Shown here: piece after piece, positions 26,826 through 35,747 of the stretch
Layout of the letters: every line of letters starts with the position of its first letter
Numbering within the stretch: the stretch's first letter is position 1
Source: Burkholderia lata
GTDB taxonomy: Bacteria; Pseudomonadota; Gammaproteobacteria; Burkholderiales; Burkholderiaceae
Direction: 5' to 3'
NCBI RefSeq assembly: GCF_902499335.1
Contig: NZ_CABVQK010000011.1
Location: forward strand, 124,001-188,000
DNA length: 64,000 nt
Notes under the pieces: model-generated
What the model saw: the letters and a program-made list of their open reading frames with translations, nothing else
The model's database searches: none
Told to the model about the DNA's origin: nothing
Position numbers and translations under genes: made by a program

Positions 26826-27854
26826 ATGATGGAAAGCGTCGATCTCGATGTATTGAAATCCAGCGCGCGCTGGCTCGAAGAAGGGCGCCGCGTGCTGCTC
26901 GTGACGGTCGTGAAGACGTGGGGCTCGTCGCCGCGCCCGGAAGGCGCGATGCTCGCGGTACGCGAGGATGGGCTCGTGGTCGGCTCCGTGTCCGGCGGGT
27001 GCATCGAGGACGACCTGATCGCCCGCGTGCACGCGAGCGGGATCGCGGCCGACGCGCGCCCGGAAGCGCTCAAGTACGGCGTGACGGCCGAAGAAGCGCA
27101 CCGCTTCGGGCTGCCGTGCGGCGGCACGATCCAGCTCGTGCTCGAACCGCTCACGCGCGACAGCGGGATTGCCGCACTGTGCGCCGAAGTCGAGGCCGGC
27201 CGCCTCGTCACGCGCACGATGACGCTCGCGACGGGCCGCGCATCGCTGTCGCCCGCGCAAGCCGCCGACGGGCTCGCGTTCGACGGCGAGCGGCTCGTGA
27301 CGATCCACGGGCCGCGCTACCGGATGCTCGTGATCGGTGCCGGCCAGTTGTCGCGCTATCTGTGCCAGATCGCGGTCGGGCTCGACTACCAGGTGACGGT
27401 GTGCGATCCGCGCGAGGAATACACGGATGCGTGGGACGTGCCGGGCACGCGCGTCGTGCACACGATGCCCGACGATACGGTGCTCGACATGAACCTCGAT
27501 GCGCGTTCGGCCGTGATCGCGCTCACGCACGACCCGAAGCTCGACGATCTTGCCCTGATGGAGGCGCTGAAGACGCCCGCGTTCTACGTGGGCGCGCTCG
27601 GCTCGCGGCGCAACAACGCGGCGCGGCGCGAACGGTTGCGCGAGTTCGACCTGAACGAAGCGGAACTGGGCCGGCTGCACGGGCCGGCCGGCATCTATAT
27701 CGGCAGCCGGACGCCGCCGGAAATCGCGATCTCGATTCTCGCCGAGATCACCGCCGCGAAGAACAACGTGTCGCTGCCGACGATCCTGCAGGTCGAGGGC
27801 GCGAAAGCCGCGCGCGAGATCGCAGCAAACAGCGGCGCGGCCTGCGGCCTCTGA
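26826..27854 (+). CDS. XdhC/CoxI family protein
   Basis: 342 residues. The N-terminal XdhC_CoxI domain shows W-G-S-S-P-R-P-E-G, S-V-S-G-G-C-I-E-D-D-L and Y-G-V-T near residue 80, with F-G-L-P-C-G-G. The C-terminal XdhC_C Rossmann domain has V-I-G-A-G-Q-L-S-R-Y and ends with Y-I-G-S-R-T-P-P-E-I-A-I-S-I-L-A-E-I. Such proteins bind molybdenum cofactor and help its sulfuration and insertion into xanthine-dehydrogenase-like enzymes. No molybdoenzyme genes lie nearby, so it is an orphan copy here. ATG 26826 (or the adjacent 26829) follows AGGAAG. Confidence 0.88.
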   Translation: MMESVDLDVLKSSARWLEEGRRVLLVTVVKTWGSSPRPEGAMLAVREDGLVVGSVSGGCIEDDLIARVHASGIAADARPEALKYGVTAEEAHRFGLPCGGTIQLVLEPLTRDSGIAALCAEVEAGRLVTRTMTLATGRASLSPAQAADGLAFDGERLVTIHGPRYRMLVIGAGQLSRYLCQIAVGLDYQVTVCDPREEYTDAWDVPGTRVVHTMPDDTVLDMNLDARSAVIALTHDPKLDDLALMEALKTPAFYVGALGSRRNNAARRERLREFDLNEAELGRLHGPAGIYIGSRTPPEIAISILAEITAAKNNVSLPTILQVEGAKAAREIAANSGAACGL

Positions 27855-27964
27855 TCGCTACCGACTCCGGCGCGCGATCGCGCCGGGTATGCGTCCGCTA
27901 CGAGCGAAGCGGACGAAATCAACAACATTGCACGCACCGGCGCCAGGCCGGCGCGTGTCGCCGA

Positions 27965-28699
27965 TCAGGTCAGGCCGGCGGCGAGCGCCGCGGCGACCGA
28001 ACCGACCACCAGCACGACGCCGACCGTGCGGCGCTTGTTCAGCTCGGTCCATAGCAGCACGCCGGTCAGCGACAGCAGGATCAGCGAGCCGGCAATCGTG
28101 TCCATCAGCAGCACCCAGCCGAGATTCATCCCGACGCCGCGATGCAGGTTGTTCAGCGTCGTCAGGAACGTGTTGCCCGTGCGCTTCACCGCGACGTAGC
28201 CGTTGCCGACCCAGTATTCGGCCTGCAGGTTCTGATGCGGGCCGAACAGGCCCATCTGCCAGTGCTCCGGCTGCATCACGCGTTTGTCGCCCCACGCCAC
28301 GGGCTGCGCAGGCTCCTTGCGCATACGGCCCGGCTTGCCGTCGAAATGCAGTTCATGCTGCAGCCACTTCGTCATCGCGGCGGGTGTCTTCGGCGCAGGA
28401 TCAGGCAATGCGATCTGCATTTCCTCGACCTGCGGCTCGCCGGTCGAAATCTTCAGCGGCGGCGCGCGGTGGTTGAGCAGCACACCCGTCACGCCGAACA
28501 ACAGCCCGAGCACCGCGCCCCACAGCCCGACCCAGCCGTGCACCTTGCGCAGCCACTTGATGAAGGTTGCGCGGCGCGAACGCTGACGGCGCGCGGCCAG
28601 TTCGTCGTCGCTCAGCGGGCGAGCCGCCGGGTGCAGCACGGTGACGCCCGCGCGGGAAGTACCCGTCTTGGGCGGATTGATCGTTTCGGGCGCGTTCAC
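27965..28699 (-). CDS. PepSY-associated membrane protein, probably iron-regulated
   Basis: 244 residues with the PepSY-associated TM arrangement: a basic N-terminus, a span with W-V-G-L-W-G-A-V-L-G-L-L-F-G-V-T-G-V-L-L-N-H near residues 56-78, a periplasmic loop with H-W-Q-M-G-L-F-G-P-H and L-N-N-L-H-R-G, and two C-terminal spans. These proteins (PiuB-like) often serve siderophore uptake or ferric reduction. A Fur box lies about 73-91 bases upstream of the start, supporting an iron role. No siderophore receptor is adjacent in this window. Confidence 0.82.
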   Translation of the reverse strand: MNAPETINPPKTGTSRAGVTVLHPAARPLSDDELAARRQRSRRATFIKWLRKVHGWVGLWGAVLGLLFGVTGVLLNHRAPPLKISTGEPQVEEMQIALPDPAPKTPAAMTKWLQHELHFDGKPGRMRKEPAQPVAWGDKRVMQPEHWQMGLFGPHQNLQAEYWVGNGYVAVKRTGNTFLTTLNNLHRGVGMNLGWVLLMDTIAGSLILLSLTGVLLWTELNKRRTVGVVLVVGSVAAALAAGLT

Positions 28700-28771
28700 G
28701 CGAAAGTTTCCATTCGTTCAAAACAACGGGCGGCGCGCAGAGAGTGCGTGCCGCCCGAGTAACATGAAAAT

Positions 28772-28790
28772 GAGAATGGATATCATTACA
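28772..28790 (-). promoter_or_regulatory. Fur box upstream of the PepSY gene
   Basis: The 19-base sequence at 28772-28790 matches the classical Fur consensus at about 13 of 19 positions, with the core GAATG and ATCATTA in place. Its distance from the PepSY start suits overlap with a promoter, so repression by Fe-Fur is expected. Confidence 0.7.
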
Positions 28791-28969
28791 CAAATCTATC
28801 GTCGGCTCAATCCGTTCGGGTACGTAACGGCATGCGCTGCGAGAGAGGAAAGGCGAGCGAAGCGCACACGATGCGCCACGATGCCGACCAATAGGCGAAG
28901 AATGCCGGCAGAATGATCCTGCAAGGCCGGGACAGCATTTCGTAATGCAGTCGCGCGATGCCGGGTTAT

Positions 28970-29287
28970 TCAGCGCAATGGCGGCAGCGGAAAGCGCGGT
29001 GCGGCATCGTCCGGCGCGGGCTCGGTGCGGTCGAGCGAGTACAGCCACGCGAGCAGATCCGCGACCGCCTGGTAGAGCTGCGGCGGAATCCGGTCGTCAA
29101 GGTCGACCTGCATCAGCAGCGACACCATCTCCGGCGCCGTATGCACGTACAACCCCGCATCGTGCGCACGCGCGACGATCATCTCGGCGAGTGCGCCGTA
29201 GCCCTTCGCGACCACGCGCGGCGCCGCGTCGCCGCCCTTCGGATCGTAGACGAGCGCGGCCGCGCGCTTGCGGGACGACATGCTCAT
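28970..29287 (-). CDS. soluble FlhB C-terminal domain homologue (FhlB/EscU-C-like)
   Basis: 105 residues matching only the cytoplasmic C-terminal domain of FlhB/YscU. It has A-A-A-L-V-Y-D-P, where full-length FlhB carries the autocleaving N-P-T-H loop a little upstream, then A-P-R-V-V-A-K-G-Y-G-A-L-A-E-M-I and P-E-M-V-S-L-L-M-Q-V-D-L-D-D-R-I-P-P-Q-L-Y-Q-A-V-A-D-L-L-A-W-L. No membrane domain and no N-P-T-H are present. Its ATG (29287) overlaps the stop of the FliK-like gene by four bases. Such free domains may interact with the export gate or substitute for FlhB-C; the role here is inferred. Confidence 0.85.
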   Translation of the reverse strand: MSMSSRKRAAALVYDPKGGDAAPRVVAKGYGALAEMIVARAHDAGLYVHTAPEMVSLLMQVDLDDRIPPQLYQAVADLLAWLYSLDRTEPAPDDAAPRFPLPPLR

Positions 29288-30645
29288 TGCAGCGCCTCGT
29301 CGTCGGTATCCGGCGCACGCGTCGCCGGGCCGCCGGCCGAGGCCGAACCGCGCGCATATGCGGCGGCGGCCGCCTGGGCCGCAAACAGGTCGAAGGCGTC
29401 CGGGCCGTCGTCGACCGCGCGGATCGACAGCCCGCCCACCCGCAGCCCCGACACTTCGAGCCGCTGCCGCAGCGCCGCCTCGTGCCGCGTGAGCCGGTCG
29501 GCGCCCGTCTGGTTCGCGCGCAACCGCGCGACGAGCTGTGTGCCGTTCAGCACCAGCTCCGCGTCGACCGTGCCGAGCGACGGCAACGTCAGCGTCAGGC
29601 GTGTGCGCCAGGCCATACCGTCGCCCGTACTGTCGTCGCCACGCGGCGCGCGGTTGCCGAGATCGTCGGGCTCGATCGTCCAGTCGAGCCGCGCACCGGG
29701 CCACGCCTCGCCCGCCCAGCGGAACTGGTCGGTCGCGAGCGCGTCGAGCTGCTGCCTGACGAGCGGCACGGCGGCCGGATGCACGGGCGCAAGCGTCTGC
29801 GCCTGGGATTCGGACGACGCGGTGGCCAGCTCGGCCCGCGCGGGTGTCCAGCGCGCATCGGCACGCTCGCCGAGCAGATCGGCCGTATCGGGTGGCAACG
29901 ACGCGCCCTGCCGCGCGCCTGCCGGCAACGCCTGTGCGGGATCGCGAGCTGGCGCGCCACCCTGGGCCGGCGCACCCGGCTGCGCCGTTGTCCGTGCAGC
30001 CGCAGGCAACGGTGGCCGCTGCGCGAGCAGTTCGTCGAGCACATCGGTCGAGCCGTGCTGCGCGGCATCCGGGTCGGCAGGCGCGAGCGCGGCCGCGAGG
30101 CGCGCCTGCGGCTCGCGCATCAGCGCCGCGAGCGGACGCTGGCCGGCCAGCCACTGCGCCAGATGGGATTCATAGAAGAGACCGCTTTCACTCACAGCCT
30201 GTGTGAGCGCCGCGCGCAGCGCCGCGACCGGCAGGGCCGCGGCCGCTTCGCGCGCCGCCGCGGCGGACGACGCCGCGGCGGAAGCAGGCGTGGAAGATGC
30301 AGCCGGATCGGAGGCGGCCGGCGCGCGGGCCGGCGCGGCCGTGTCGGTCAGCAGCACGGTGGGATCGGCCAGCAGCGGCGCGCGACCGGCAATGGCCGGC
30401 GTCGAGTCGCCGCCGGCGCGCGAGATCGCGTCGAGCACGCGCCCGACATCGGACAGTGCGGTCTGGGTGGAGGCTGGCGGTGCGGCGGGCGGGCTGCCTG
30501 CCGAAGGCGTGGACGGCGCGCCGGTGCCCGGCGTGCCGACCTGCGAGGTCGCGCCGCCGCCGGCGGGCGCCGACACGGTGCCGGTCAGCAGGCTGTCGAG
30601 GCGGCTCGCCAACAGCGCGGCCGCAACGGAGTCGATACCGGTCAT
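29284..30645 (-). CDS. second FliK-like flagellar hook-length control protein
   Basis: 453 residues, rich in Ala, Pro, Thr and Gly over the first 300, as in FliK ruler proteins. The C-terminal part (about 320-430) has the Flg_hook pattern: W-R-T-R-L-T-L-T-L-P-S-L-G-T-V-D-A-E-L-V-L-N-G-T-Q-L-V and L-R-Q-R-L-E-V-S-G-L. It is encoded on the opposite strand from the standard fliK (37803-39152), in a FliA-driven operon with fliS and fliT. It overlaps the FlhB C-domain gene. A role in a second substrate-specificity switch or in filament export is possible but unproven. Confidence 0.75.
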   Translation of the reverse strand: MTGIDSVAAALLASRLDSLLTGTVSAPAGGGATSQVGTPGTGAPSTPSAGSPPAAPPASTQTALSDVGRVLDAISRAGGDSTPAIAGRAPLLADPTVLLTDTAAPARAPAASDPAASSTPASAAASSAAAAREAAAALPVAALRAALTQAVSESGLFYESHLAQWLAGQRPLAALMREPQARLAAALAPADPDAAQHGSTDVLDELLAQRPPLPAAARTTAQPGAPAQGGAPARDPAQALPAGARQGASLPPDTADLLGERADARWTPARAELATASSESQAQTLAPVHPAAVPLVRQQLDALATDQFRWAGEAWPGARLDWTIEPDDLGNRAPRGDDSTGDGMAWRTRLTLTLPSLGTVDAELVLNGTQLVARLRANQTGADRLTRHEAALRQRLEVSGLRVGGLSIRAVDDGPDAFDLFAAQAAAAAYARGSASAGGPATRAPDTDDEALQ

Positions 30646-30772
30646 GATCGGAGCCTGCTCTTAGCCACATCGTTTCGAATCCGGGCACGGCACGCCGGTG
30701 CCGTCCGCGGGAACTGCGCGCCTGCCGCAACGGGCTCGTGCGCCCCCGCGCCCGTTTCCCCGGAAACGGGCC

Positions 30773-31105
30773 CTACCCGCGCGCGCGGTAGAGATCGGTC
30801 AATACCTTGGTCGAGCGCCGCGCCTCGAACAGCGCGGACAGCCGCGCGACGTCCGGGCTCGCGAGATCGCGAATCGCGGCGTCGTCGGCCAGGATGCGGC
30901 GGATCAGGTCGAGCTTGCGGCCGAGATCCGATTCGTCGAGCACGACGCCCGGATCGGCTTCCTTCAGCCCGTCGACCAACTGCATGAATTCGGCCTGCAA
31001 CCCCGGCAACGCGCTCCAGTCGGCGCTGCGGGCCGCGCCCAGCATCCTGCCCGACACGGCGGCGAGCGCCTCGTAACGTTCGAAGTATTCGGCCTTGCGA
31101 TTCAT
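30773..31105 (-). CDS. fliT: flagellar export chaperone FliT
   Basis: 110 residues, mostly helical, matching FliT, the chaperone for the cap protein FliD that also down-regulates FlhDC in enterics. It begins N-R-K-A-E-Y-F-E-R-Y-E-A-L-A-A-V-S-G and continues with amphipathic helices. The ATG overlaps the fliS stop (ATGA, 31102-31105), as in the classical fliD-fliS-fliT order, though fliD is not here. Identification rests partly on position. Confidence 0.8.
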   Translation of the reverse strand: MNRKAEYFERYEALAAVSGRMLGAARSADWSALPGLQAEFMQLVDGLKEADPGVVLDESDLGRKLDLIRRILADDAAIRDLASPDVARLSALFEARRSTKVLTDLYRARG

Positions 31106-31536
31106 CGTGATGCTTCCACTGCCTGTTGCGCGGCCATCCGCGCGACTTCCGGGGCGATCCCCGTCCATGCTTCCTCGAGCGTCGCGAGCAGTCCGTCGAC
31201 CTCGACCAGCATCGCGTCGCTCGCCTGCGCGTTCGCTTCCAGCAGACGCCGGCCGATATACGCATACAGCGCGTCCAGCCGCTCCGCGATCTCGCCGCCC
31301 GCGTCGCGGTTCAGCGATTCCTTCAACCCGCTCTCGACGATCCGGATCGCCTTGCCGATCGCTTCGCCGCGCGCGGACACATTGCCCTGCTGCAAATGCA
31401 TGCGCGCCAGCGCAATCGCCTGCCGCGCGCCCTGGTACAGCATCGCGATCAACCGGTGCGGGGAGGCGCCCATCACCCCCGTCTCGACGCCGACACGCGC
31501 GTATGCACTGGCTCCAGCGTGTCCTGGGGAAAACAT
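31102..31536 (-). CDS. fliS: flagellar export chaperone FliS
   Basis: 144 residues of the FliS helical bundle that binds the C-terminus of flagellin to stop premature polymerisation. The motif A-Y-A-R-V-G-V-E-T-G-V near the start, H-R-L-I-A-M-L-Y-Q-G-A-R-Q-A-I and later R-L-D-A-L-Y-A-Y-I-G-R-R-L-L-E-A-N are typical. It is the first gene of the operon reading fliS-fliT-FliK-like-FlhB-C. A sigma-28 promoter lies about 75-100 bases upstream, which suits a late flagellar gene. Confidence 0.9.
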   Translation of the reverse strand: MFSPGHAGASAYARVGVETGVMGASPHRLIAMLYQGARQAIALARMHLQQGNVSARGEAIGKAIRIVESGLKESLNRDAGGEIAERLDALYAYIGRRLLEANAQASDAMLVEVDGLLATLEEAWTGIAPEVARMAAQQAVEASR

Positions 31537-31609
31537 GCGCTTCTCCTTGTTATGCCTTGGCTATACGGGAACCGCCGCCGTGCATCGCACGAAGCGGCCT
31601 TCACCGGAG

Positions 31610-31636
31610 TTATCGGAAGGGATTTGGAAAGCTTTA
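31610..31636 (-). promoter_or_regulatory. sigma-28 (FliA) promoter for the fliS operon
   Basis: On the minus strand TAAAGCTT (31636-31629), 11 bases, then TCCGATAA (31617-31610). This differs from the enteric FliA consensus (TAAAGTTT-N11-GCCGATAA) at only two positions. Transcription would start near 31602, about 65 bases before fliS. Confidence 0.85.
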
Positions 31637-31728
31637 GGCAAGCCGCGCCCGCCGTCGGGCGCAGTTGAGCCGGCCCACCGGCCGGCCGGGAGACCTTCCC
31701 CGCTAGCCTTCCCCGGATAGCCGTACTT

Positions 31729-32073
31729 TCACACCGACATCTGCATGATGTCGTTGTAAGCGCTCACTAGCTTGTTGCGGACCTGGAGCCCGAACTGGAA
31801 GCCGATGTTGGCTTTCTGCATGTCGACCATCACGTCGTTCAACGACACGTTCGGCGCACCGACCTCGAACGCCTTCGCCTCGCCGAGCGCGTGCTGCTGG
31901 TCGCCGCTGATCTTGTCGAGCGACGCCTTCATCGCGCTCGCGAACGTGCCGGCCGTCGCCGCGCCCGAGCCGGCCAGCGCCGCCGTCGGGCTCGCGACGC
32001 CGCCTGATGCCTGCGCGGCCATCGACTGCATCTGTTGCAACACCGAACCGATTCCGCTGACGTTCGCAGTCAT
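31729..32073 (-). CDS. fliE: flagellar hook-basal body protein FliE
   Basis: 114 residues, the small rod-junction protein joining the MS ring to the rod. The C-terminal two-thirds has the family pattern [31 protein letters not shown] and [13 protein letters not shown] at the end. The ATG at 32073 begins a run typical for FliE; the upstream frame is basic and unlikely. It diverges from fliF, with 249 bases between them that should hold both promoters. Confidence 0.92.
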   Translation of the reverse strand: MTANVSGIGSVLQQMQSMAAQASGGVASPTAALAGSGAATAGTFASAMKASLDKISGDQQHALGEAKAFEVGAPNVSLNDVMVDMQKANIGFQFGLQVRNKLVSAYNDIMQMSV

Positions 32074-32322
32074 GCTGTCCCCAAAACTGAGCGAAGAGAC
32101 CCGGACGCACCGGGAGATCCGCCGGCGCCGCACCACGCGCACCATGCCGGATTTCGAAAAAGGATAGCAGCGCGCCGCGCGTCAAAGCCGAGAAAGTACG
32201 GGGGAAACCCCGCTCTTTTCGGTCGATCGGAGTCCGGCCCGGGTCACGATAATCGCATCGTGTCATTGTCCGCCCGCTCGTCCGAGCGAGCTCAGTCGTC
32301 CCGCTCCGGAGAAACTCGACGC

Positions 32323-34086
32323 ATGGATTCGCAGGCCAACTCGCTGATCAACCCAGACGCCCGCGCGGGCCTCGCCAGCCCGGCGCCCGGCGCCGCCGCG
32401 GCCACCGCGTTGCCGGGCGCGGGTGGCGCAGGCGCGGACTTCGGGCTTGGCGGCTTCGCGGAACGCATCCCCGGCATCTCGCGGATGAAGGGCAACCCGA
32501 AGCTGCCGTTCCTGATCGCCGTCGCATTCGCGGTCGCCGTGATCACCGCGCTCGTGCTGTGGAGCCGAGCACCCGACTACCGCGTGCTGTACAGCAACCT
32601 GTCGGATCGCGACGGCGGCGCGATCATTGCCGCGCTCCAGCAGGCAAACGTTCCCTACAAGTTCGCCGATGCCGGCGGCGCGATCCTCGTGCCGTCGAAC
32701 CAGGTGCATGAAACGCGCCTGAAGCTCGCCGCGATGGGGCTGCCGAAGGGCGGCTCGGTCGGCTTCGAGCTGATGGACAACCAGAAATTCGGCATCAGCC
32801 AGTTCGCCGAGCAGATCAACTACCAGCGCGCGCTCGAAGGCGAGCTGCAGCGCACCATCGAATCGATCAACGCCGTGCGCGGCGCACGCGTGCATCTCGC
32901 GATCCCGAAGCCGTCGGTGTTCGTGCGCGACAAGGAAGCGCCGAGCGCGTCGGTGTTCGTCGACCTCTACCCGGGTCGCGTGCTCGACGAGGGCCAGGTT
33001 CAGGCAATCACGCGGATGGTGTCGTCCGGCGTGCCCGACATGCCCGCGAAGAACGTGACGATCGTCGACCAGGACGGCAACCTGCTGACCCAGACGGCCT
33101 CGGCATCGGGCCTCGACGCCAGCCAGCTCAAGTATGTGCAGCAGGTCGAGCACAACACGCAGAAGCGCATCGACGCGATCCTCGCGCCGATCTTCGGCGC
33201 CGGCAACGCGCGCTCGCAGGTCAGCGCCGACCTCGATTTCTCGAAGATCGAGCAGACGTCGGAAAGCTACGGCCCGAACGGCAATCCGCAGCAATCCGCG
33301 ATCCGCAGCCAGCAGACCAGCAGCGCGACCGAACTCGCGCAGGGCGGCGCGTCGGGCGTGCCGGGCGCGCTGTCGAACACGCCGCCGCAGCCGGCTTCCG
33401 CGCCGATCGTCGCCGGCAACGGCCAGAACGCGCCGCAGACGACGCCGGTCAGCGACCGCAAGGACCAGACGACCAACTACGAAGTCGACAAGACGATCCG
33501 CCATCTCGAGCAGCCGATGGGCAGCGTGAAGCGGCTGTCGGTCGCGGTCGTCGTCAACTACCAGCCGGTCGCCGACGCGAAGGGCCACGTGACGATGCAG
33601 CCGCTGCCGCCCGCGAAGCTCGCGCAGGTCGAACAGCTCGTGAAGGACGCGATGGGCTACGACGAGAAGCGTGGCGACTCGGTGAACGTCGTGAACAGCG
33701 CGTTCTCGACCGCGAGCGACCCGTACGCCGACCTGCCGTGGTGGCGCCAGCCCGACATGATCGCAATGGCGAAGGAAGCGGCGAAGTGGCTCGGTATCGC
33801 GGCAGCCGCGGCGGCCCTCTACTTCATGTTCGTGCGCCCGGCGATGCGCCGCGCGTTCCCGCCGCCCGAGCCGGTCGCGCCGGCGCTCGCGGCACCTGAA
33901 GATCCGGTCGCGCTCGACGGCCTGCCGGCGCCGGAGAAGGCCGAGGAACCCGACTCGCTGCTGCTCGGTTTCGAAAGCGAAAAGAACCGTTACGAACGCA
34001 ACCTCGACTACGCGCGCACGATCGCCCGCCAGGATCCGAAGATCGTCGCCACCGTCGTGAAGAACTGGGTGTCCGATGAACGCTGA
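32323..34086 (+). CDS. fliF: flagellar MS-ring protein FliF
   Basis: 587 residues forming the membrane ring of the basal body. An N-terminal span (about 61-80) and a C-terminal span near residue 490 flank the periplasmic ring-building domains, including L-Y-S-N-L-S-D-R-D-G-G and the Y-Q-R-A-L-E-G-E-L-Q-R-T-I segment. The cytoplasmic tail binds FliG. The 5' region is Ala/Gly-rich. It is the first gene of fliFGHIJK and overlaps fliG by 11 bases. Confidence 0.95.
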   Translation: MDSQANSLINPDARAGLASPAPGAAAATALPGAGGAGADFGLGGFAERIPGISRMKGNPKLPFLIAVAFAVAVITALVLWSRAPDYRVLYSNLSDRDGGAIIAALQQANVPYKFADAGGAILVPSNQVHETRLKLAAMGLPKGGSVGFELMDNQKFGISQFAEQINYQRALEGELQRTIESINAVRGARVHLAIPKPSVFVRDKEAPSASVFVDLYPGRVLDEGQVQAITRMVSSGVPDMPAKNVTIVDQDGNLLTQTASASGLDASQLKYVQQVEHNTQKRIDAILAPIFGAGNARSQVSADLDFSKIEQTSESYGPNGNPQQSAIRSQQTSSATELAQGGASGVPGALSNTPPQPASAPIVAGNGQNAPQTTPVSDRKDQTTNYEVDKTIRHLEQPMGSVKRLSVAVVVNYQPVADAKGHVTMQPLPPAKLAQVEQLVKDAMGYDEKRGDSVNVVNSAFSTASDPYADLPWWRQPDMIAMAKEAAKWLGIAAAAAALYFMFVRPAMRRAFPPPEPVAPALAAPEDPVALDGLPAPEKAEEPDSLLLGFESEKNRYERNLDYARTIARQDPKIVATVVKNWVSDER

Positions 34087-35071
34087 AGGCTTGACCAAGA
34101 GCGCGCTCCTGCTGATGTCGATCGGCGAGGAAGAGGCCGCGCAGGTATTCAAGTTCCTCGCGCCGCGCGAGGTCCAGAAGATCGGCGCCGCGATGGCCGC
34201 GCTGAAGAACGTCACGCGCGAGCAGGTCGAGGACGTGCTGCACGAATTCGCGAAGGAAGCGGAGCAGCACACCGCGCTGTCGCTCGATTCGAGCGACTAC
34301 ATCCGCTCGGTGCTGACCAAGGCGCTCGGCGAGGACAAGGCCGGCGTGCTGATCGACCGCATCCTGCAGGGCAGCGACACGAGCGGCATCGAGGGCCTGA
34401 AGTGGATGGACTCGGCCGCCGTCGCCGAACTGATCAAGAACGAGCATCCGCAGATCATCGCGACGATCCTCGTGCACCTCGACCGCGACCAGGCGTCCGA
34501 GATCGCGTCGTGCTTCACCGAGCGGCTGCGCAACGACGTGATCCTGCGGATCGCGACGCTCGACGGCATCCAGCCGGCCGCGCTGCGCGAGCTCGACGAC
34601 GTGCTGACGGGCCTGCTGTCCGGCAGCGACAACCTGAAGCGCAGCCCGATGGGCGGCATCCGCACCGCGGCCGAGATCCTGAACTTCATGACGAGCGTGC
34701 ATGAGGAAGGCGTGCTCGAAAGCGTGCGCCAGTACGACGCCGAGCTCGCACAGAAGATCATCGACCAGATGTTCGTGTTCGAGAACCTGCTCGACCTCGA
34801 GGACCGCGCGATCCAGATGGTGCTCAAGGAAGTCGAGTCGGAAACGCTGATCATCGCGCTGAAGGGTGCGCCGCCGGCACTGCGCCAGAAGTTCCTCGCG
34901 AACATGTCGCAACGCGCGGCCGAACTGCTCGCCGAGGATCTCGACGCGCGCGGCCCGGTGCGCGTGTCCGACGTCGAGACGCAGCAGCGCCGCATCCTGC
35001 AGATCGTGCGCAACCTGGCCGAGAGCGGCGCGATCGCGATCGGCGGCAAGGCGGAAGACGCGTATGTCTGA
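34076..35071 (+). CDS. fliG: flagellar motor switch protein FliG
   Basis: 331 residues, the usual length. FliG couples the stator's force to rotation. It begins with G-L-T-K-S-A-L-L-L-M-S-I-G-E-E and has the middle-domain E-H-P-Q-I-I-A-T-I-L-V-H-L-D segment that contacts FliM. The C-terminal torque helix carries the charged stretch F-V-F-E-N-L-L-D-L-E-D-R-A-I-Q, with the Arg and Asp residues expected to face the stator. Its end overlaps fliH by eight bases. Confidence 0.95.
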   Translation: MNAEGLTKSALLLMSIGEEEAAQVFKFLAPREVQKIGAAMAALKNVTREQVEDVLHEFAKEAEQHTALSLDSSDYIRSVLTKALGEDKAGVLIDRILQGSDTSGIEGLKWMDSAAVAELIKNEHPQIIATILVHLDRDQASEIASCFTERLRNDVILRIATLDGIQPAALRELDDVLTGLLSGSDNLKRSPMGGIRTAAEILNFMTSVHEEGVLESVRQYDAELAQKIIDQMFVFENLLDLEDRAIQMVLKEVESETLIIALKGAPPALRQKFLANMSQRAAELLAEDLDARGPVRVSDVETQQRRILQIVRNLAESGAIAIGGKAEDAYV

Positions 35072-35747
35072 TTCGGCGAGCGATCGCGCGGGCACCCTCA
35101 CCGCCTACCAGCGGTGGGAGATGGCGTCGTTCGACCCGCCGCCGCCCCCGCCGCCGCCCGACGACGCGGCAGCGGCCGCCGCCGCGCTCGCCGAGGAACT
35201 GCAGCGCGTGCGCGACGCCGCGCACGCCGAAGGCCATGCGGCCGGCCACGTCGAGGGCCAGGCGCTCGGCTACCAGGCCGGTTTCGAGCAGGGCCGCGAA
35301 CAGGGTTTCGAGGCCGGCCAGGCCGACGCCCGCGAACAGGCCGCGCAGCTCGCGGCGCTGGCCGCATCGTTCCGCGAGGCCGTGTCGACGGTCGAGCACG
35401 ATCTTGCCGCCGACATCGCGCAGCTCGCGCTCGACATCGCGCAGCAGGTCGTGCGCCAGCACGTGAAGCATGATCCGGCCGCGCTGGTTGCCGCCGTGCG
35501 CGACGTGCTCGCGGCCGAACCCGCGCTGTCCGGCGCGCCGCATCTCGCGGTGAATCCGGCCGACCTGCCCGTCGTCGAAGCCTATCTGCAGGACGATCTC
35601 GATACGCTCGGCTGGAACGTGCGCACCGACGCGTCGATCGAGCGCGGCGGCTGCCGCGCGCACGCCGCGACCGGCGAGGTCGATGCGACGCTGCCCACGC
35701 GCTGGCAGCGCGTCGCCGCCGCGATCGGCAAGGTGAGCACGTGGTGA
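35064..35747 (+). CDS. fliH: flagellar export apparatus regulator FliH
   Basis: 227 residues. It contains a poly-proline run (about 25-32), Ala-rich helices, then a G-x-x-x-G repeat region ([22 protein letters not shown]) typical of FliH. The C-terminal domain binds FliI and resembles the F1-ATPase peripheral stalk. FliH restrains FliI and carries it to the export gate. The stop overlaps the fliI start (GTGA). Confidence 0.9.
   Translation: MSDSASDRAGTLTAYQRWEMASFDPPPPPPPPDDAAAAAAALAEELQRVRDAAHAEGHAAGHVEGQALGYQAGFEQGREQGFEAGQADAREQAAQLAALAASFREAVSTVEHDLAADIAQLALDIAQQVVRQHVKHDPAALVAAVRDVLAAEPALSGAPHLAVNPADLPVVEAYLQDDLDTLGWNVRTDASIERGGCRAHAATGEVDATLPTRWQRVAAAIGKVSTW

Noticed and set aside
32263-34272. 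669-residue minus-strand frame over fliF
   Set aside because: Antisense to a certain gene; no recognisable domain.
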